DNA of 64,000 nt from Alphaproteobacteria bacterium (GCA_947473475.1 CANJBZ010000006.1:57692-121691), one strand, 5' to 3'. Positions 7,663 through 16,305 are shown, counted from the first letter of the stretch. The notes: a model not told the origin generated them from the sequence alone. Made by a program: numbers and translations.

Positions 7663-9018
7663 ATGTCCCGCGAAGGCAGCTTGGAAGCTCCGACCCGCCA
7701 TCCCCTGGGGTGGCAGGATCCGGAGTTCTATGACGAGGCGAAGCTCGACGCCGAAATGCGCCGCGTCTTCGATATTTGTCATGGCTGCCGCCGCTGCTTC
7801 AATTTGTGCGATTCCTTTCCGCGTCTATTCGATCTGATCGACTCCAATCCGACCGAAGACGTCGAAGGCGTGAAATCGGAAGATTTCTCCAAGGTCACCG
7901 AAGCCTGCACGCTGTGCGACATGTGCTTCATGACCAAATGTCCGTATGTGCCGCCGCATCCCTGGCAGGTGGATTTCCCCCATTTGCTGCTGCGTCACCG
8001 CGCTGTCAGCGCGAAGGACGGCAAGAAGAATTTCACCGCGCGTCAGCTCGCCGAAATGGACCGCAACGGCGCCATGGTGCGGCCGATCGCGCCGATTGCG
8101 AACTGGGCGTCGGAAAAAGACAACAAACTCACGCGCCCGCTGATGGAAAAGACGCTCGGCATCGATGCCCATGCGGAGCTACCGAAATTCGTCACGCGGA
8201 CCTTCATGTCCCGCGACAAGAGCGCGCCGCTTTCGGCCAATCCGGACGCGCCGGCATTCGGCAAGCGCAAAGCCGCTCTGTTCGCGACGTGTTTTGTCAA
8301 TTACAACAAACCCGAAACGGGCATGGCCGCCCGCGCCGTGCTCAACCATATCGGCGTCGAGACGCGCGCGGCCTATCCGGGCTGCTGCGGAATGCCGTTT
8401 CTGGAGCAGGCCGAAATCAAGCGCGTAGCCGAGCAGGCGGTGAAAGTGTCGCGCGAATTGTGCGCGCTGATCGACCAGGGCTACGACATCGTCGCGCCGA
8501 CGGCATCCTGCGGGCTTATGCTGAAATTCGAATGGGCGCTGATCCTGCCGGATAATCCCGATGTGAAGCGGGTGTCCAAGGCGACATTCGATATCGCGGA
8601 ATATGTGGTCGATGTCTCCAAGAAACATGGACTTCCGCCGGGACTGAAGCCTTTGCCTGAAGGTGTCAGTGTGCACATGGCCTGCCACGCGCGGGCCCAG
8701 AATATGGGCGCCAAGGCAGCCGAGCTGCTGCGCCTGATCCCGGATACGCCGGTCGATGTGATCGAACGCTGCGCCGGTCATGGCGGCACGTTCGGCGTTT
8801 TGAAAGAAACGCATTCGATCGCGATGAAAGTCGGCCGCCCGGTAATGCGTACGCTGGTGGGGCAGGCGCGCGGGCACATCGTCTCGGATTGTCCGCTGGC
8901 GGGAAAGCATATCGTGCAGGGGGCGCGCGAAATCGCCGAGAGAGACGGAAAAGCGTTACCCGCCAAGTCGGCCGAACATGCCATCGAATTGTTCGCGCGC
9001 GCCTACGGGATTTTTTGA
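7663..9018 (+). CDS. CCG-domain iron-sulfur protein (GlpC/HdrB-like), rubrerythrin-associated
   Basis: Protein of 451 aa resembling GlpC and heterodisulfide reductase subunit B. Two N-terminal 4Fe-4S sites are visible: CHGCRRCFNLC (near residue 35) and CTLCDMCFMTKCP (near residue 85). Two C-terminal cysteine-rich domains follow. The first contains PGCCGMPF. The second has CHARAQNMG and then RCAGHGGTFG, where one cysteine of the usual CCG is replaced. Such proteins pass electrons between Fe-S centres and a thiol or quinone partner. It sits between rubrerythrin and DUF3501, so it is a reasonable candidate for the electron donor to the rubrerythrin. GAGG lies before the ATG at 7663. The track start is a TTG one codon earlier. 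Confidence 0.85.
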   Translation: MSREGSLEAPTRHPLGWQDPEFYDEAKLDAEMRRVFDICHGCRRCFNLCDSFPRLFDLIDSNPTEDVEGVKSEDFSKVTEACTLCDMCFMTKCPYVPPHPWQVDFPHLLLRHRAVSAKDGKKNFTARQLAEMDRNGAMVRPIAPIANWASEKDNKLTRPLMEKTLGIDAHAELPKFVTRTFMSRDKSAPLSANPDAPAFGKRKAALFATCFVNYNKPETGMAARAVLNHIGVETRAAYPGCCGMPFLEQAEIKRVAEQAVKVSRELCALIDQGYDIVAPTASCGLMLKFEWALILPDNPDVKRVSKATFDIAEYVVDVSKKHGLPPGLKPLPEGVSVHMACHARAQNMGAKAAELLRLIPDTPVDVIERCAGHGGTFGVLKETHSIAMKVGRPVMRTLVGQARGHIVSDCPLAGKHIVQGAREIAERDGKALPAKSAEHAIELFARAYGIF

Positions 9019-9023
9019 TTGTC

Positions 9024-9067
9024 GCGCAATCGGGCGGCGAACCGCGCAACACTTCGCCGGATTGCGC
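9024..9067. repeat. GCGCAATC palindromic element, copy 1
   Basis: Imperfect palindrome of about 44 bp with outer arms GCGCAATC/GATTGCGC and inner arms CGGCGAA/TTCGCCGG. It lies between the Fe-S and DUF3501 genes. A near-identical copy is at 24986-25029. Confidence 0.7.
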
Positions 9068-9083
9068 TTGTATGAGGACCGCC

Positions 9084-9677
9084 ATGCCCGCCACAGACCG
9101 CCGCATCACTGCCGCCGACATCGTTGCCCCCGAAATTTATGCGCAGGAGCGCGCCGAACGGCGGCGCGCGCTGATTCCCATCAAGCGCAATCGCCGGGTG
9201 GAAGTGGGCCCCTATGCGACGTTTTATTTCGAGAATTTCGACACGATGCTCGCGCAGGTGCACGAGATGCTGCATGTCGAAAAAGGTGGCCCCGACCAGA
9301 TTCCGGGTGAACTCGAAGCGTACAATCCCCTGATCCCGCAAGGCCGCGAATTGATCGCGACGATGATGATCGAGATCGATGAGGCGCCGCGCCGGGCAGC
9401 GGTTTTGCATAAGCTCGCGGGCGTTGAAAACAGCGTTTACCTGACCATCGGCGCGACGCGGATCAATGCCACGCCGACCGATTATGCCGACCGCACCTCG
9501 GACGATGGAAAAACTTCGTCCGTTCATTGGGTGCGGTTTTCCTTCACGCCGGAACAAATCGCCGCGTTCCGGCATTCAAGCGAGCAAGCGGTGCTGGGTA
9601 TCGCGCATCCGAGCTACGGTCACATGGCCGTGATGTCGCCGGACGTCCGCGCCGAATTGGCGAACGATTTCGCGTAA
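9084..9677 (+). CDS. DUF3501 family protein
   Basis: Cytoplasmic protein of 197 aa of unknown function. It starts RRITAADIVAPEIYAQERAERR, followed by IKRNRRVEVGPYATFYFENFDT, which fits DUF3501 as I know it. The track extends 65 codons upstream in a frame overlapping the Fe-S gene. GAGG eight nt before the ATG at 9084 decides the start. It is the third gene of the rubrerythrin/CCG Fe-S operon. DUF3501 genes are, to my knowledge, often found beside this same pair, which implies a shared but undefined role. No signal peptide or membrane segment is visible. Confidence 0.85.
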   Translation: MPATDRRITAADIVAPEIYAQERAERRRALIPIKRNRRVEVGPYATFYFENFDTMLAQVHEMLHVEKGGPDQIPGELEAYNPLIPQGRELIATMMIEIDEAPRRAAVLHKLAGVENSVYLTIGATRINATPTDYADRTSDDGKTSSVHWVRFSFTPEQIAAFRHSSEQAVLGIAHPSYGHMAVMSPDVRAELANDFA

Positions 9678-9724
9678 ACGCGCGTCGGATTGGCGGCAGT
9701 TGCCGCTGATGCTAAGCTTTTGTG

Positions 9725-10042
9725 ATGAACGTGAAACTTCGCACCATCGAAATTGATGCCGAGACGGCGACAACGCTGAAGCAACGTGCGGCCGCGAGGG
9801 GGCTGTCCGTCTCTGACTTCTTGGCCGAAATTATAGAGGCTGACGTATCGTTAGACGCTTTGGAACGCTTGCGTAAAGGTGGACAAGGCCCCTGGGCGCC
9901 GGAAATTTTGAGTGAGGACGCCCAGCGGCTTGCGGACTTTGAAAGAACGGGAGACGGCGTACCATGGGAGGAAGTGCTCACCTGGATGCGCAGTTGGGGC
10001 ACGCCCAAAGAGCTTCCGCCGCCCCGGTCCCGTAAATTGTGA
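9725..10042 (+). CDS. putative antitoxin (ParD/RHH-like)
   Basis: Small acidic protein of 105 aa. The N-terminal region IEIDAETATTLKQRAAARGLSVSDFLAEII has the strand-helix-helix pattern of ribbon-helix-helix antitoxins. The rest is a linker ending in a basic tail. Its TGA overlaps a GTG that begins a ParE-like N-terminus, the usual antitoxin-toxin overlap, but the toxin is broken. The track start is GTG 9722. ATG 9725 is equally possible. It is probably an orphan antitoxin. Confidence 0.6.
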   Translation: MNVKLRTIEIDAETATTLKQRAAARGLSVSDFLAEIIEADVSLDALERLRKGGQGPWAPEILSEDAQRLADFERTGDGVPWEEVLTWMRSWGTPKELPPPRSRKL

Positions 10043-10132
10043 AGGTTATATGTGCTCCACTATATCCATCGTCTGAAAGCCGAGACAGTTCTGATCCTGC
10101 GCATTTGGCACGGACGTGAGAATAGAAAATAG
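10039..10132 (+). pseudogene. ParE-type toxin remnant
   Basis: The GTG at 10039 opens VKVICAPLY, like the start of RelE/ParE toxins. Thirteen nt later, in another frame, VLHYIHRLKAETVLILRIWHGREN runs to a stop at 10132 and matches the ParE C-terminus (IVYRV..VEILRVLHGR). The middle of the toxin, roughly 50-60 codons, is missing. This is an internal deletion, so the toxin is dead. It adjoins the DUF488 stop codon directly. Confidence 0.6.
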
Positions 10133-10636
10133 TTAGCGATCAAAAAGATCCGGATGTGCGTTTATCTCGCCAAGCCGCTGCTGCGTTTGCGTTTGCCCTT
10201 CCACGTCACCGCTGGGCAGGATGTGAGAAATAGCCACGCCGCGCGCCGCAAGCTCGCGGGAAATCAGGTGGAAGCGGTGGCAGTCGGTGGGATCGCGTTC
10301 CGCGCACATGAGCGCGATGGTGTATGACTTCGCACCCTCCAACACGCGGCCAATTCCGGTGCGGAACGTTTCGGTTTGCGCCATCGCCGCATAGTTCGGT
10401 TTCCCGTTCTCCTGGAGAGCCGCGTCCTTCGGGCGGCCGCCGAGTTCGGCGCCAAGATACACATAGGCAATGTTGGCATCCGCGAGAGCTGCAGTTAGCG
10501 CATCTTTGTTAAACTGCCGCGCCCAGCGCGAATAGGGCGCGGAGCGAACATCGGCTAGCGCGGTAATTTTGTGCCTCCCCAGCAGCGCCAGGAATTCTTC
10601 GATGCTGTGGTTGGAATGGCCGATGGTGAAAATCAT
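10133..10636 (-). CDS. DUF488 family protein
   Basis: Protein of 167 aa. Typical DUF488 features are the start MIFTIGHSNHSIEEFLALL, then LADVRSAPYSRW and, near the C-terminus, LMCAERDPTDCHR. The Cys in CAERDP and the DVR segment are conserved in the family. The biochemical role is unsettled. It is a stand-alone minus-strand gene whose stop directly abuts the ParE remnant, so the deletion end point is close. Confidence 0.88.
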   Translation of the reverse strand: MIFTIGHSNHSIEEFLALLGRHKITALADVRSAPYSRWARQFNKDALTAALADANIAYVYLGAELGGRPKDAALQENGKPNYAAMAQTETFRTGIGRVLEGAKSYTIALMCAERDPTDCHRFHLISRELAARGVAISHILPSGDVEGQTQTQQRLGEINAHPDLFDR

Positions 10637-10707
10637 CTCGCAGCGCCCTTCCTCCGTGCGACCCTGCGCGCGTTGCGCCCGATTGCGTCTTTTATCAAAA
10701 TACCCTC

Positions 10708-11067
10708 ATGCGCGTTGCTGCGTTTCTCCTGGCGGTTCTCATCCTCGGCTGCTCCATGCCGGCGCGGCTGGCGCGCGCGCAATCCTGCCAGGATGATTAC
10801 GTCACGATCGAAACCATCCGCGGCGTCATCATCGATATCAAGCCCGCGCCCGAGCCGTTTAAGACGGCGGACATCTATTTTACCGGCCCAACGCCGTGCG
10901 CCCGAATTTGGATGCAGGTGTTCAAGACCGATGCGGCGCAGTGCCGGATCGGCGGCACGATAGAGGTCAAAGGCCTTATCACCTCCGACGTGGAAAACGA
11001 CGCCTGGCAGATAGGATCGGCCAAGAACGAATACATGCTTCTGGGCGACGACTACACCTGCGGCTAA
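10708..11067 (+). CDS. hypothetical exported protein
   Basis: Protein of 119 aa with a signal peptide (hydrophobic MRVAAFLLAVLILG, cleavage near ARAQS). The short beta-rich mature domain has cysteines at SCQDD, PCARIW, QCRIG and the end TCG, which suggests two disulfides. VTIETIRGVIIDIKPAPEP and GTIEVKGLI resemble an OB-fold-like barrel. That is pattern-based and no family is recognised. It lies between DUF488 (divergent) and a small lipoprotein gene on the same strand. Confidence 0.55.
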   Translation: MRVAAFLLAVLILGCSMPARLARAQSCQDDYVTIETIRGVIIDIKPAPEPFKTADIYFTGPTPCARIWMQVFKTDAAQCRIGGTIEVKGLITSDVENDAWQIGSAKNEYMLLGDDYTCG

Positions 11068-11154
11068 ACAGTGTACGGATCACTTTTCGTGCACCCGCCT
11101 TGCGTCCAAGGCCGATTGCGCAGAAATTGACGTCCGGTCCGAGGGGATTCGCCG

Positions 11155-11343
11155 ATGCGCACACATTTGATCTTGCTGACCGCTCTAGCCTCGGTGTTGC
11201 TCTCGGCCTGCTCGGTTGTCGGGACCGCGGTCGCCGTCACGGGCACAGTCGTCTCGACGGCCGTGGACGTGACGGGAGACGTGATCAGCGGCGCCGCGCG
11301 CACCGTCACCGGCAGTGGCGACAGCGACAAAAAGTCGAAGTAG
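11155..11343 (+). CDS. small lipoprotein (62 aa)
   Basis: It begins with a lipoprotein signal and lipobox LLSACS, so the mature N-terminal Cys would be at residue 19. The mature part is a Val/Thr/Ala-rich segment (GTAVAVTGTVVSTAVDV) with a lysine tail. It resembles the many short alphaproteobacterial envelope lipoproteins with glycine-rich amphipathic cores. No function can be given. It ends 4 nt from the convergent gloB gene. Confidence 0.6.
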   Translation: MRTHLILLTALASVLLSACSVVGTAVAVTGTVVSTAVDVTGDVISGAARTVTGSGDSDKKSK

Positions 11344-11347
11344 TGGC

Positions 11348-12112
11348 TTAGAAGACGTCCTTGCGCCGGCGCGTTTCGGCGAAGACCTCGACATCGCTGG
11401 CCATCTCCATACCCAGCACCTTCCGGATCTCCGGCGATTGCGGCCGCAGGAACGGATTGGTCTTTTTTTCCAGACCGATATTGGATGGCAGCGTGGGAAG
11501 CCCCCTGGCGCGCGTGGCCTTTACGTCCGCCATGCGCAAGTTCAGATCGGCATTGTGCGGTTCAACCGTCAGCGCAAAGCGCCCGTTGGATTCGGTGTAT
11601 TCGTGCGCGCAGTAGACGCGCGTGCCGTCGGGCAGCTTCATCAGCTTGGAGAGGCTGGACCACATGGTCGGCGGATCGCCTTCAAACAGGCGCCCGCACC
11701 CCATCGCGAAGAGCGTGTCGCCGGTGAAGACGGCCGAATCGGCCTCGAACCAGAACGCGATGTGTCCGCGCGTGTGAGCCGGCACTTCAAAGACTTTGGC
11801 GATGTGGCCGCCCACTGCGTAGGTGTCGCCCTCCACCACGCCGATATCCATCCCGGGAATGCGAGCGGCGTCCTTGCCCGGCCCGACGATGGTCAGGCCG
11901 AATTCCTCCTTCAGCGCCAAATTCCCGCCCACATGGTCGGGGTGATGGTGGGTGTTGAGGATGTGGGTCAGCTTTAGGCCGCGCGCCTTCAGCGCCTCCC
12001 GGACGGGCGCCGTCTCGGCGGGGTCCACGATGGCGCAGACGCCCTGGTCCCGGTCGTAAGCCAGCCAGGAATAATTATCGCGAAGGCAGGGAACGGGCTC
12101 GATCTCAAGCAT
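11348..12112 (-). CDS. gloB: hydroxyacylglutathione hydrolase (glyoxalase II)
   Basis: Hydrolyses S-D-lactoylglutathione in methylglyoxal detoxification. The 254 aa match the family length of about 255. The metallo-beta-lactamase metal motif THHHPDHVGG is at about residue 55, then HTRGHIAFWF and FTGDTLFAMGCGR. The C-terminal glyoxalase II domain includes YCAHEYTESN and the NPFLR ending. Its start codon is at 12112, divergent from a methyltransferase gene with 124 bp between them. Confidence 0.95.
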   Translation of the reverse strand: MLEIEPVPCLRDNYSWLAYDRDQGVCAIVDPAETAPVREALKARGLKLTHILNTHHHPDHVGGNLALKEEFGLTIVGPGKDAARIPGMDIGVVEGDTYAVGGHIAKVFEVPAHTRGHIAFWFEADSAVFTGDTLFAMGCGRLFEGDPPTMWSSLSKLMKLPDGTRVYCAHEYTESNGRFALTVEPHNADLNLRMADVKATRARGLPTLPSNIGLEKKTNPFLRPQSPEIRKVLGMEMASDVEVFAETRRRKDVF

Positions 12113-12236
12113 GACGGAAACATCCTTGGTGAAGGCGGGTTTTCTCTATGGTGCGGCACGCCAACGCGAAGGGCAACGGGTGCCGCGACGGAACCGCGTA
12201 ATTGAGCCGCAACCTTCGCAAGGCTAAGAATATGTC

Positions 12237-13010
12237 ATGGCGTTAGACGTTCGCGCGTTGGAAGAATTCTACGAGGGACGGATGGGTCAGGTCGCCCGCC
12301 GCCTCATTCTTCGGCGGATTCGGACGCAATGGCCCGATCTTACCGGGCAGCGGGTGCTTGGCTTTGGCTATGCCGCGCCCTATCTGCGCCCCCTGATCGG
12401 GGAAGCGGAGCGCGTGATAGCCGCGGTTCCGGAATCCCTCGGACCATCGTCCTGGGGCGCGGCAGGGCGCAATCTGACCGCATCCGTGGATGAGCTGGCA
12501 TTGCCCTTCCCGGATTCCTTCTTCGATTGCCTGCTGGTCGTTCATGGCCTGGAAGCCGCCGAGGCGCAGCGGCCCATCCTACGGGAGCTCTGGCGGGTGC
12601 TGACCCCGGCTGGACGGCTGATGGTTGTGGCGCCCAACCGGGCCAGCCTCTGGGCGCAACTCGAAACATCGCCCTTCGGTCACGGCCAGCCCTATTCGCG
12701 AGGCCAGCTACACGGGTTGCTGGAGCAGTCCTTGTTCCGGCCGGAACGCTGGGACTCGGCGCTCTTCATGCCTCCGTTCGGCTGGCACCGGTCGGTTCGG
12801 GGCGGCAACGCCTGGGAGAAGGTAGGCCATCGTCTCTGGCCGCGTCTGGCCGGCGTGCATCTGGTGGAAGCAACCAAGTCGCTTTACGTGCCCGCGCCCA
12901 AAGGAAAGTCGCGCCGGCTGGTTCTGAAGCCCGCGATGGTTAACGGGTTGCAGCATCACGTGCAGCCTGCAGCCTCCCAGGACGTGTCGGAAGTTTCATC
13001 TGAGGCATAG
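12237..13010 (+). CDS. class I SAM-dependent methyltransferase
   Basis: Protein of 257 aa with a Methyltransf_11-like domain. RVLGFGYAAPYLRPL replaces the usual glycine-rich motif. LPFPDSFFDCLLVVHGLE and LRELWRVLTPAGRLMVVAPNR are the post-I and motif III regions. Such a gene beside gloB is common in alphaproteobacteria, but the substrate is unknown. The C-terminal 60 residues are basic and unstructured. The glycine motif is degenerate (GFGYA), so cofactor binding is not guaranteed. Confidence 0.8.
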   Translation: MALDVRALEEFYEGRMGQVARRLILRRIRTQWPDLTGQRVLGFGYAAPYLRPLIGEAERVIAAVPESLGPSSWGAAGRNLTASVDELALPFPDSFFDCLLVVHGLEAAEAQRPILRELWRVLTPAGRLMVVAPNRASLWAQLETSPFGHGQPYSRGQLHGLLEQSLFRPERWDSALFMPPFGWHRSVRGGNAWEKVGHRLWPRLAGVHLVEATKSLYVPAPKGKSRRLVLKPAMVNGLQHHVQPAASQDVSEVSSEA

Positions 13011-13065
13011 GCGGGCGTAAGGCTCGCGGGAATATAATCGTCCTGCATTTCAGGCAGGGAAGACG

Positions 13066-13317
13066 ATGCGTCGCGCCGGTGTTGTACTCAGTGTATTGAT
13101 ATTGGCCACGGCCATGGGCGGGGATGCTTTCGCCAAAGGCGGCACCAAGATCTCGCCCGAAGAAAAGAAATTGGCGAAGCAGGAGCAGGGGCAACAGCAG
13201 AGCCCGTCCAGCAAGCCCGATCGCAGTCAGGGCGCTCCCTTGATGCGCTTTCACAGCGGCAGTCATTCCAAGCCGGACGCTTCGTGGCTGCACGAGAGGC
13301 GGGGCAAAGGCCCTTAA
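13066..13317 (+). CDS. hypothetical small exported protein
   Basis: Protein of 83 aa with a signal peptide (VVLSVLILATAMGGDAFA) and a short, polar, Lys/Gln/Ser-rich mature part predicted to be disordered (KISPEEKKLAKQEQGQQQ). No homologous family is recognised. A ribosome site, GGGAAGACG, precedes the ATG. It ends 6 nt before the convergent metW gene. The codon pattern and clear signal support it being real. Confidence 0.5.
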   Translation: MRRAGVVLSVLILATAMGGDAFAKGGTKISPEEKKLAKQEQGQQQSPSSKPDRSQGAPLMRFHSGSHSKPDASWLHERRGKGP

Positions 13318-13323
13318 ATCAGC

Positions 13324-13965
13324 CTATTGCTTGGCGAGCAGGAAAATCGCGCCTTCGGCAAAGATGTTCGGCCCCCAGGAATTGGGGTGCATGACGCGCG
13401 TGCGCTGATTGCCGTCGTCGAGAGTCAGCGCCTTTTCGATCTTCGCGCCCGTTTCCTGCGCCAAGGTTAGAAAGTCCGTGATGGTGCAGAGGTGAATATT
13501 GGGGGTGTCGTGCCAGCTATGGCCGAGCGTCTTGGTCACGGGCATGCGCCCATTGACCAGCAGCGATAGCCGGACTTTCCAGTGCCCGAAATTCGGGAAG
13601 GAGACGATGACGCGCTTGCCGATGCGTAAGAGCTCGCGAAGCACGTAGCTGGGCTTTTCGGTCGCTTGAATGGTTTGCGACAGGATGACGATGTCGAAAA
13701 TGCCGGACGGGTATTCGTTCAGGTCGGCATCGGCATCGCCCTGCACGACCGACAGCCCGCGCGCCACGCACTGATTGACGTTCTGCTGGATCAGCTCCAA
13801 CCCGCGGCCATCCACGCCTTTGGCGCGCACCAGATATTCCAGAAGCGAACCGTCCCCGCAGCCGATATCCAGCACGCGCGCGCCAGGCGGAATCATGTCC
13901 GCGATGGCGGCAAGGTCCGGGCGCAGTTTGGAAGCCGGCTTCGCAGTGAGCAGTTCCCGGCTCAT
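13324..13965 (-). CDS. metW: methionine biosynthesis protein MetW
   Basis: SAM-binding methyltransferase-fold partner of MetX, needed for homoserine acetyltransferase function in proteobacteria. Length is 213 aa. Glycine motif [15 protein letters not shown] is at about residue 35, [13 protein letters not shown] at about 92 and the [10 protein letters not shown] signature at about 120, all typical of MetW. The start overlaps the metX stop by ATGA, so translation is coupled. The pair forms a two-gene operon. Confidence 0.94.
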   Translation of the reverse strand: MSRELLTAKPASKLRPDLAAIADMIPPGARVLDIGCGDGSLLEYLVRAKGVDGRGLELIQQNVNQCVARGLSVVQGDADADLNEYPSGIFDIVILSQTIQATEKPSYVLRELLRIGKRVIVSFPNFGHWKVRLSLLVNGRMPVTKTLGHSWHDTPNIHLCTITDFLTLAQETGAKIEKALTLDDGNQRTRVMHPNSWGPNIFAEGAIFLLAKQ

Positions 13966-15137
13966 GCGACGCCCTTCACTGCTGCGGCGGCGCCGATAAA
14001 CCCGCGCATGGTGTCGAACAGCTCCGGCTCATCCAGCAGGAAGGCGTCATGGCCGCGATCGCTTTTGATCTCCACGAAGCTGACATTGGCGCCGGCGGCA
14101 TTCAGCGCGTGGGCAATCCGCTTGTTCTCCGAGGTCGGAAACAGCCAGTCGCTGGTGAAGGAGACGAGGCAGAACCGCGCTTTCGTGCCCCGGAACGCTT
14201 CGGCGAGGACCCCGCCGTAATCGGCGGCAAGGTCGAAATAGTCCATGGCACGGGTGATGTAGAGATAGGAATTGGCGTCGAAACGGTCGACGAAGGTCAT
14301 TCCCTGGTGGCGAAGATAGGATTCGATCTGGAAATCCGCATCGAAGCCGAAGGATAGCGCGTCGCGATCCGCTAGCTCGCGGCCGAATTTCCGCTGCAAG
14401 GCGGCTTCCGACAAATAGGTGATGTGGGCGGCCATGCGGGCGACGGCGAGCCCCTTGGCGGGCCGCACGCCGGCCAGAGTGTAATCGCCCCCGCGCCAAT
14501 CGGGATCCGCCATGATGGCCTGCCGCCCAACTTCATGGAACGCGATGTTCTGGGCGGAGTGGCGCGCCGCCGTGGCGAGCGGCATGGCGGAATAGACCCG
14601 CTCCGGGTAGGACGCCGCCCATTGCAGCACCTGCATGCCGCCCATGGAGCCTCCAAGCACGCAGAGAAGCTGGTCGATGCCCAGCGCGTCGATCAACATG
14701 GTTTGGGCCCGGACCATGTCGCGTATGGTGACGATGGGAAAGCCCAGGCCATAGGGCTCGCCCGTGGCCGGATCGATCTCGCCAGGGCCGGTCGTGCCCA
14801 TGCAGCCGCCCACCACATTGGCGCAGATGACGAAGAATCGGTTGGTGTCCAGCGCCTTACCGGGGCCTACCGCATAGCTCCACCAACCAGGCTTGCCGGT
14901 CACCGGATGGGTGCTGGCGACGAATTGGTCGCCGGAAAGGGCATGACAGACCAGCACGGCATTGGACTTGGCGGCGTTCAGTGTGCCGTACGTCATATAG
15001 GCAATGCGGAACGGAGAAAGCTGCTTTCCGGAATCCAGGATTAAAGGCTGGCCCGGGCCGAAATCGAGGGCAAGCCCGCGGTTCTCGTCCGGCGCTTTGA
15101 GAGGCTGCCAAAAATTCGGGTGAACCGTGTCCGACAA
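13962..15137 (-). CDS. metX: homoserine O-acetyltransferase
   Basis: First committed step of methionine synthesis: homoserine plus acetyl-CoA (or succinyl-CoA in some family members). Alpha/beta hydrolase of 391 aa. The nucleophile Ser is in LGGSMGGMQ, the catalytic Asp and His lie in the C-terminal part, with DRGHDAFL holding the His, and [12 protein letters not shown] is the family signature. The start codon is TTG at 15137, supported by AGGGAG about 7 nt upstream. No SAM riboswitch is recognisable in the 230 nt upstream. Confidence 0.93.
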   Translation of the reverse strand: MSDTVHPNFWQPLKAPDENRGLALDFGPGQPLILDSGKQLSPFRIAYMTYGTLNAAKSNAVLVCHALSGDQFVASTHPVTGKPGWWSYAVGPGKALDTNRFFVICANVVGGCMGTTGPGEIDPATGEPYGLGFPIVTIRDMVRAQTMLIDALGIDQLLCVLGGSMGGMQVLQWAASYPERVYSAMPLATAARHSAQNIAFHEVGRQAIMADPDWRGGDYTLAGVRPAKGLAVARMAAHITYLSEAALQRKFGRELADRDALSFGFDADFQIESYLRHQGMTFVDRFDANSYLYITRAMDYFDLAADYGGVLAEAFRGTKARFCLVSFTSDWLFPTSENKRIAHALNAAGANVSFVEIKSDRGHDAFLLDEPELFDTMRGFIGAAAAVKGVA

Positions 15138-15373
15138 TCCGTTCTCCCTGACGGTCCTAGGGGGGAGCGTGACCTAAGTCTCGCAGGCCCCCATGTCAAC
15201 GCGCTCGATTTGGCCGCCGGCGCGGCACGCGTCTATAGGAACGGTAATGTGCCAGCCAATAGCTTGGCCGGCCGCCCCTCCAGAGCGACCTATCATCGGC
15301 TTGCCCCTGAGATGGAAGCCCGGACAAGCTCGCTGCGTTGACGCAATAGGCACGCGCACTTAGTCTGCGCTGC

Positions 15374-15601
15374 ATGGACTACAGTAGCATCATCACTATT
15401 GAGCCAGGGAAGCGCGGCGGCAAACCCTGCATCCGTGGGTTGCGGATGACCGTCTCCGATGTACTCGGTTATCTCGCCGCGGGAATGTCCGAAGACGATA
15501 TTCTGCGTGATTTTCCCTATCTGACCCGCGAGGATATCCGCGCGTGCCTCGCATTCGCGGCAGATCGCGAGCGGCGCATCGCGCTGGCGGAAGCTGAATG
15601 A
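15374..15601 (+). CDS. DUF433 antitoxin
   Basis: Protein of 75 aa matching DUF433: IEPGKRGGKPCIRGLRMTVSDVL followed by GMSEDDILRDFPYLTREDIRACL. This family is a predicted antitoxin with a winged-helix-like fold. It overlaps the next gene by ATGA, the standard toxin-antitoxin arrangement. The next gene is a PIN-like DUF5615 protein, its usual partner. It lies at the left end of an accessory patch between metX and the aromatic amino acid genes. Confidence 0.85.
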   Translation: MDYSSIITIEPGKRGGKPCIRGLRMTVSDVLGYLAAGMSEDDILRDFPYLTREDIRACLAFAADRERRIALAEAE

Positions 15602-15933
15602 AGCTTCTATTCGACGCCAACCTTTCGCCAAGGTTGGTGACGTCGTTATCCGATATTTACCCTGATTCAGCCCATGTTTACGGCTATGGCGGCATCGCAT
15701 CGGACGATGCAGCGATCTGGCAAGTGGCGAAGCGTGACGGCTATGCGATTGCGACAAAGGATACAGACTTTCTCGAGCTCAGCCTGTTGCGTGGCGCGCC
15801 CCCTAAGGTCGTACTGCTGCGCATAGGCAACGGAACCACGGCGCAGCTCGAACATTTGCTGCGCCTACGCGCGGACCGGGTCCGGCAATTCGCCGAAGAT
15901 CCAAACGAAGCGGTGCTGATCGTCGATCGTTAA
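15598..15933 (+). CDS. DUF5615 PIN-like toxin
   Basis: Protein of 111 aa. The PIN-like fold of DUF5615 is visible: MKLLFDANLSPRLV (first acidic residue D6), IASDDAAIWQVAKRDGYAIATKDTDF (second acidic cluster), VVLLRIGN and a tail NEAVLIVDR. It is expected to be the RNase toxin of the pair with the DUF433 gene. All acidic residues expected in the active site are present and the frame is intact, so the module is probably functional. It differs from VapC in lacking a standard PIN length. Confidence 0.85.
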   Translation: MKLLFDANLSPRLVTSLSDIYPDSAHVYGYGGIASDDAAIWQVAKRDGYAIATKDTDFLELSLLRGAPPKVVLLRIGNGTTAQLEHLLRLRADRVRQFAEDPNEAVLIVDR

Positions 15934-15989
15934 CCCCGGACGTTCAAAAACCGGACGCGTCACTGGGGCGGACCAAGGGCTCTGCCTTG

Positions 15990-16305
15990 CCACTTGCCTT
16001 ACCGCTAACTTCGCCGCGCGCTCGACCAGCTCGCCGCGGGTGACGTGCTGATGGTGACACGCCTCGATCGCCTGGCTCGATCGACTCAACACCCTCGCCA
16101 CGATCGCCAGCAAGAAGGCTGGCTTCTGCTCCCTTGGCGACACAGGAGCCGATACCACAATGGCACACGGCCGCCTTATGCAGACCGTGCTCGGCGGTCA
16201 GGCCGAGTTCGAGAGCGAGCTGATCCGCGTGCGCACCGGAGGACGCAGAGCCCATGGCGTGACGATGGAACCTAAGCACGGCACGCTTTCACGGCTGATT
16301 GGCTA
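15990..16305 (+). pseudogene. serine resolvase/recombinase remnant
   Basis: Two frames together spell the middle of a Tn3-type resolvase. RALDQLAAGDVLMVTRLDRLARST is in one frame. NTLATIASKKAGF, ADTTMAHGRLMQTVLGGQAEFESELIRVRTGGRRAHGV continues in another, with a small deletion or frameshift at the junction (about 16085). The N-terminal catalytic serine region and the C-terminal helix-turn-helix are absent. It is a dead trace of a mobile element. Confidence 0.75.

Noticed and set aside
15138-15373. Possible SAM riboswitch upstream of metX
   Set aside because: Looked for SAM-II-like pairing; only a short CTCCC/GGGAG hairpin around the ribosome site was found, without the conserved aptamer bases. 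A covariance-model search (Rfam SAM families) would settle it.
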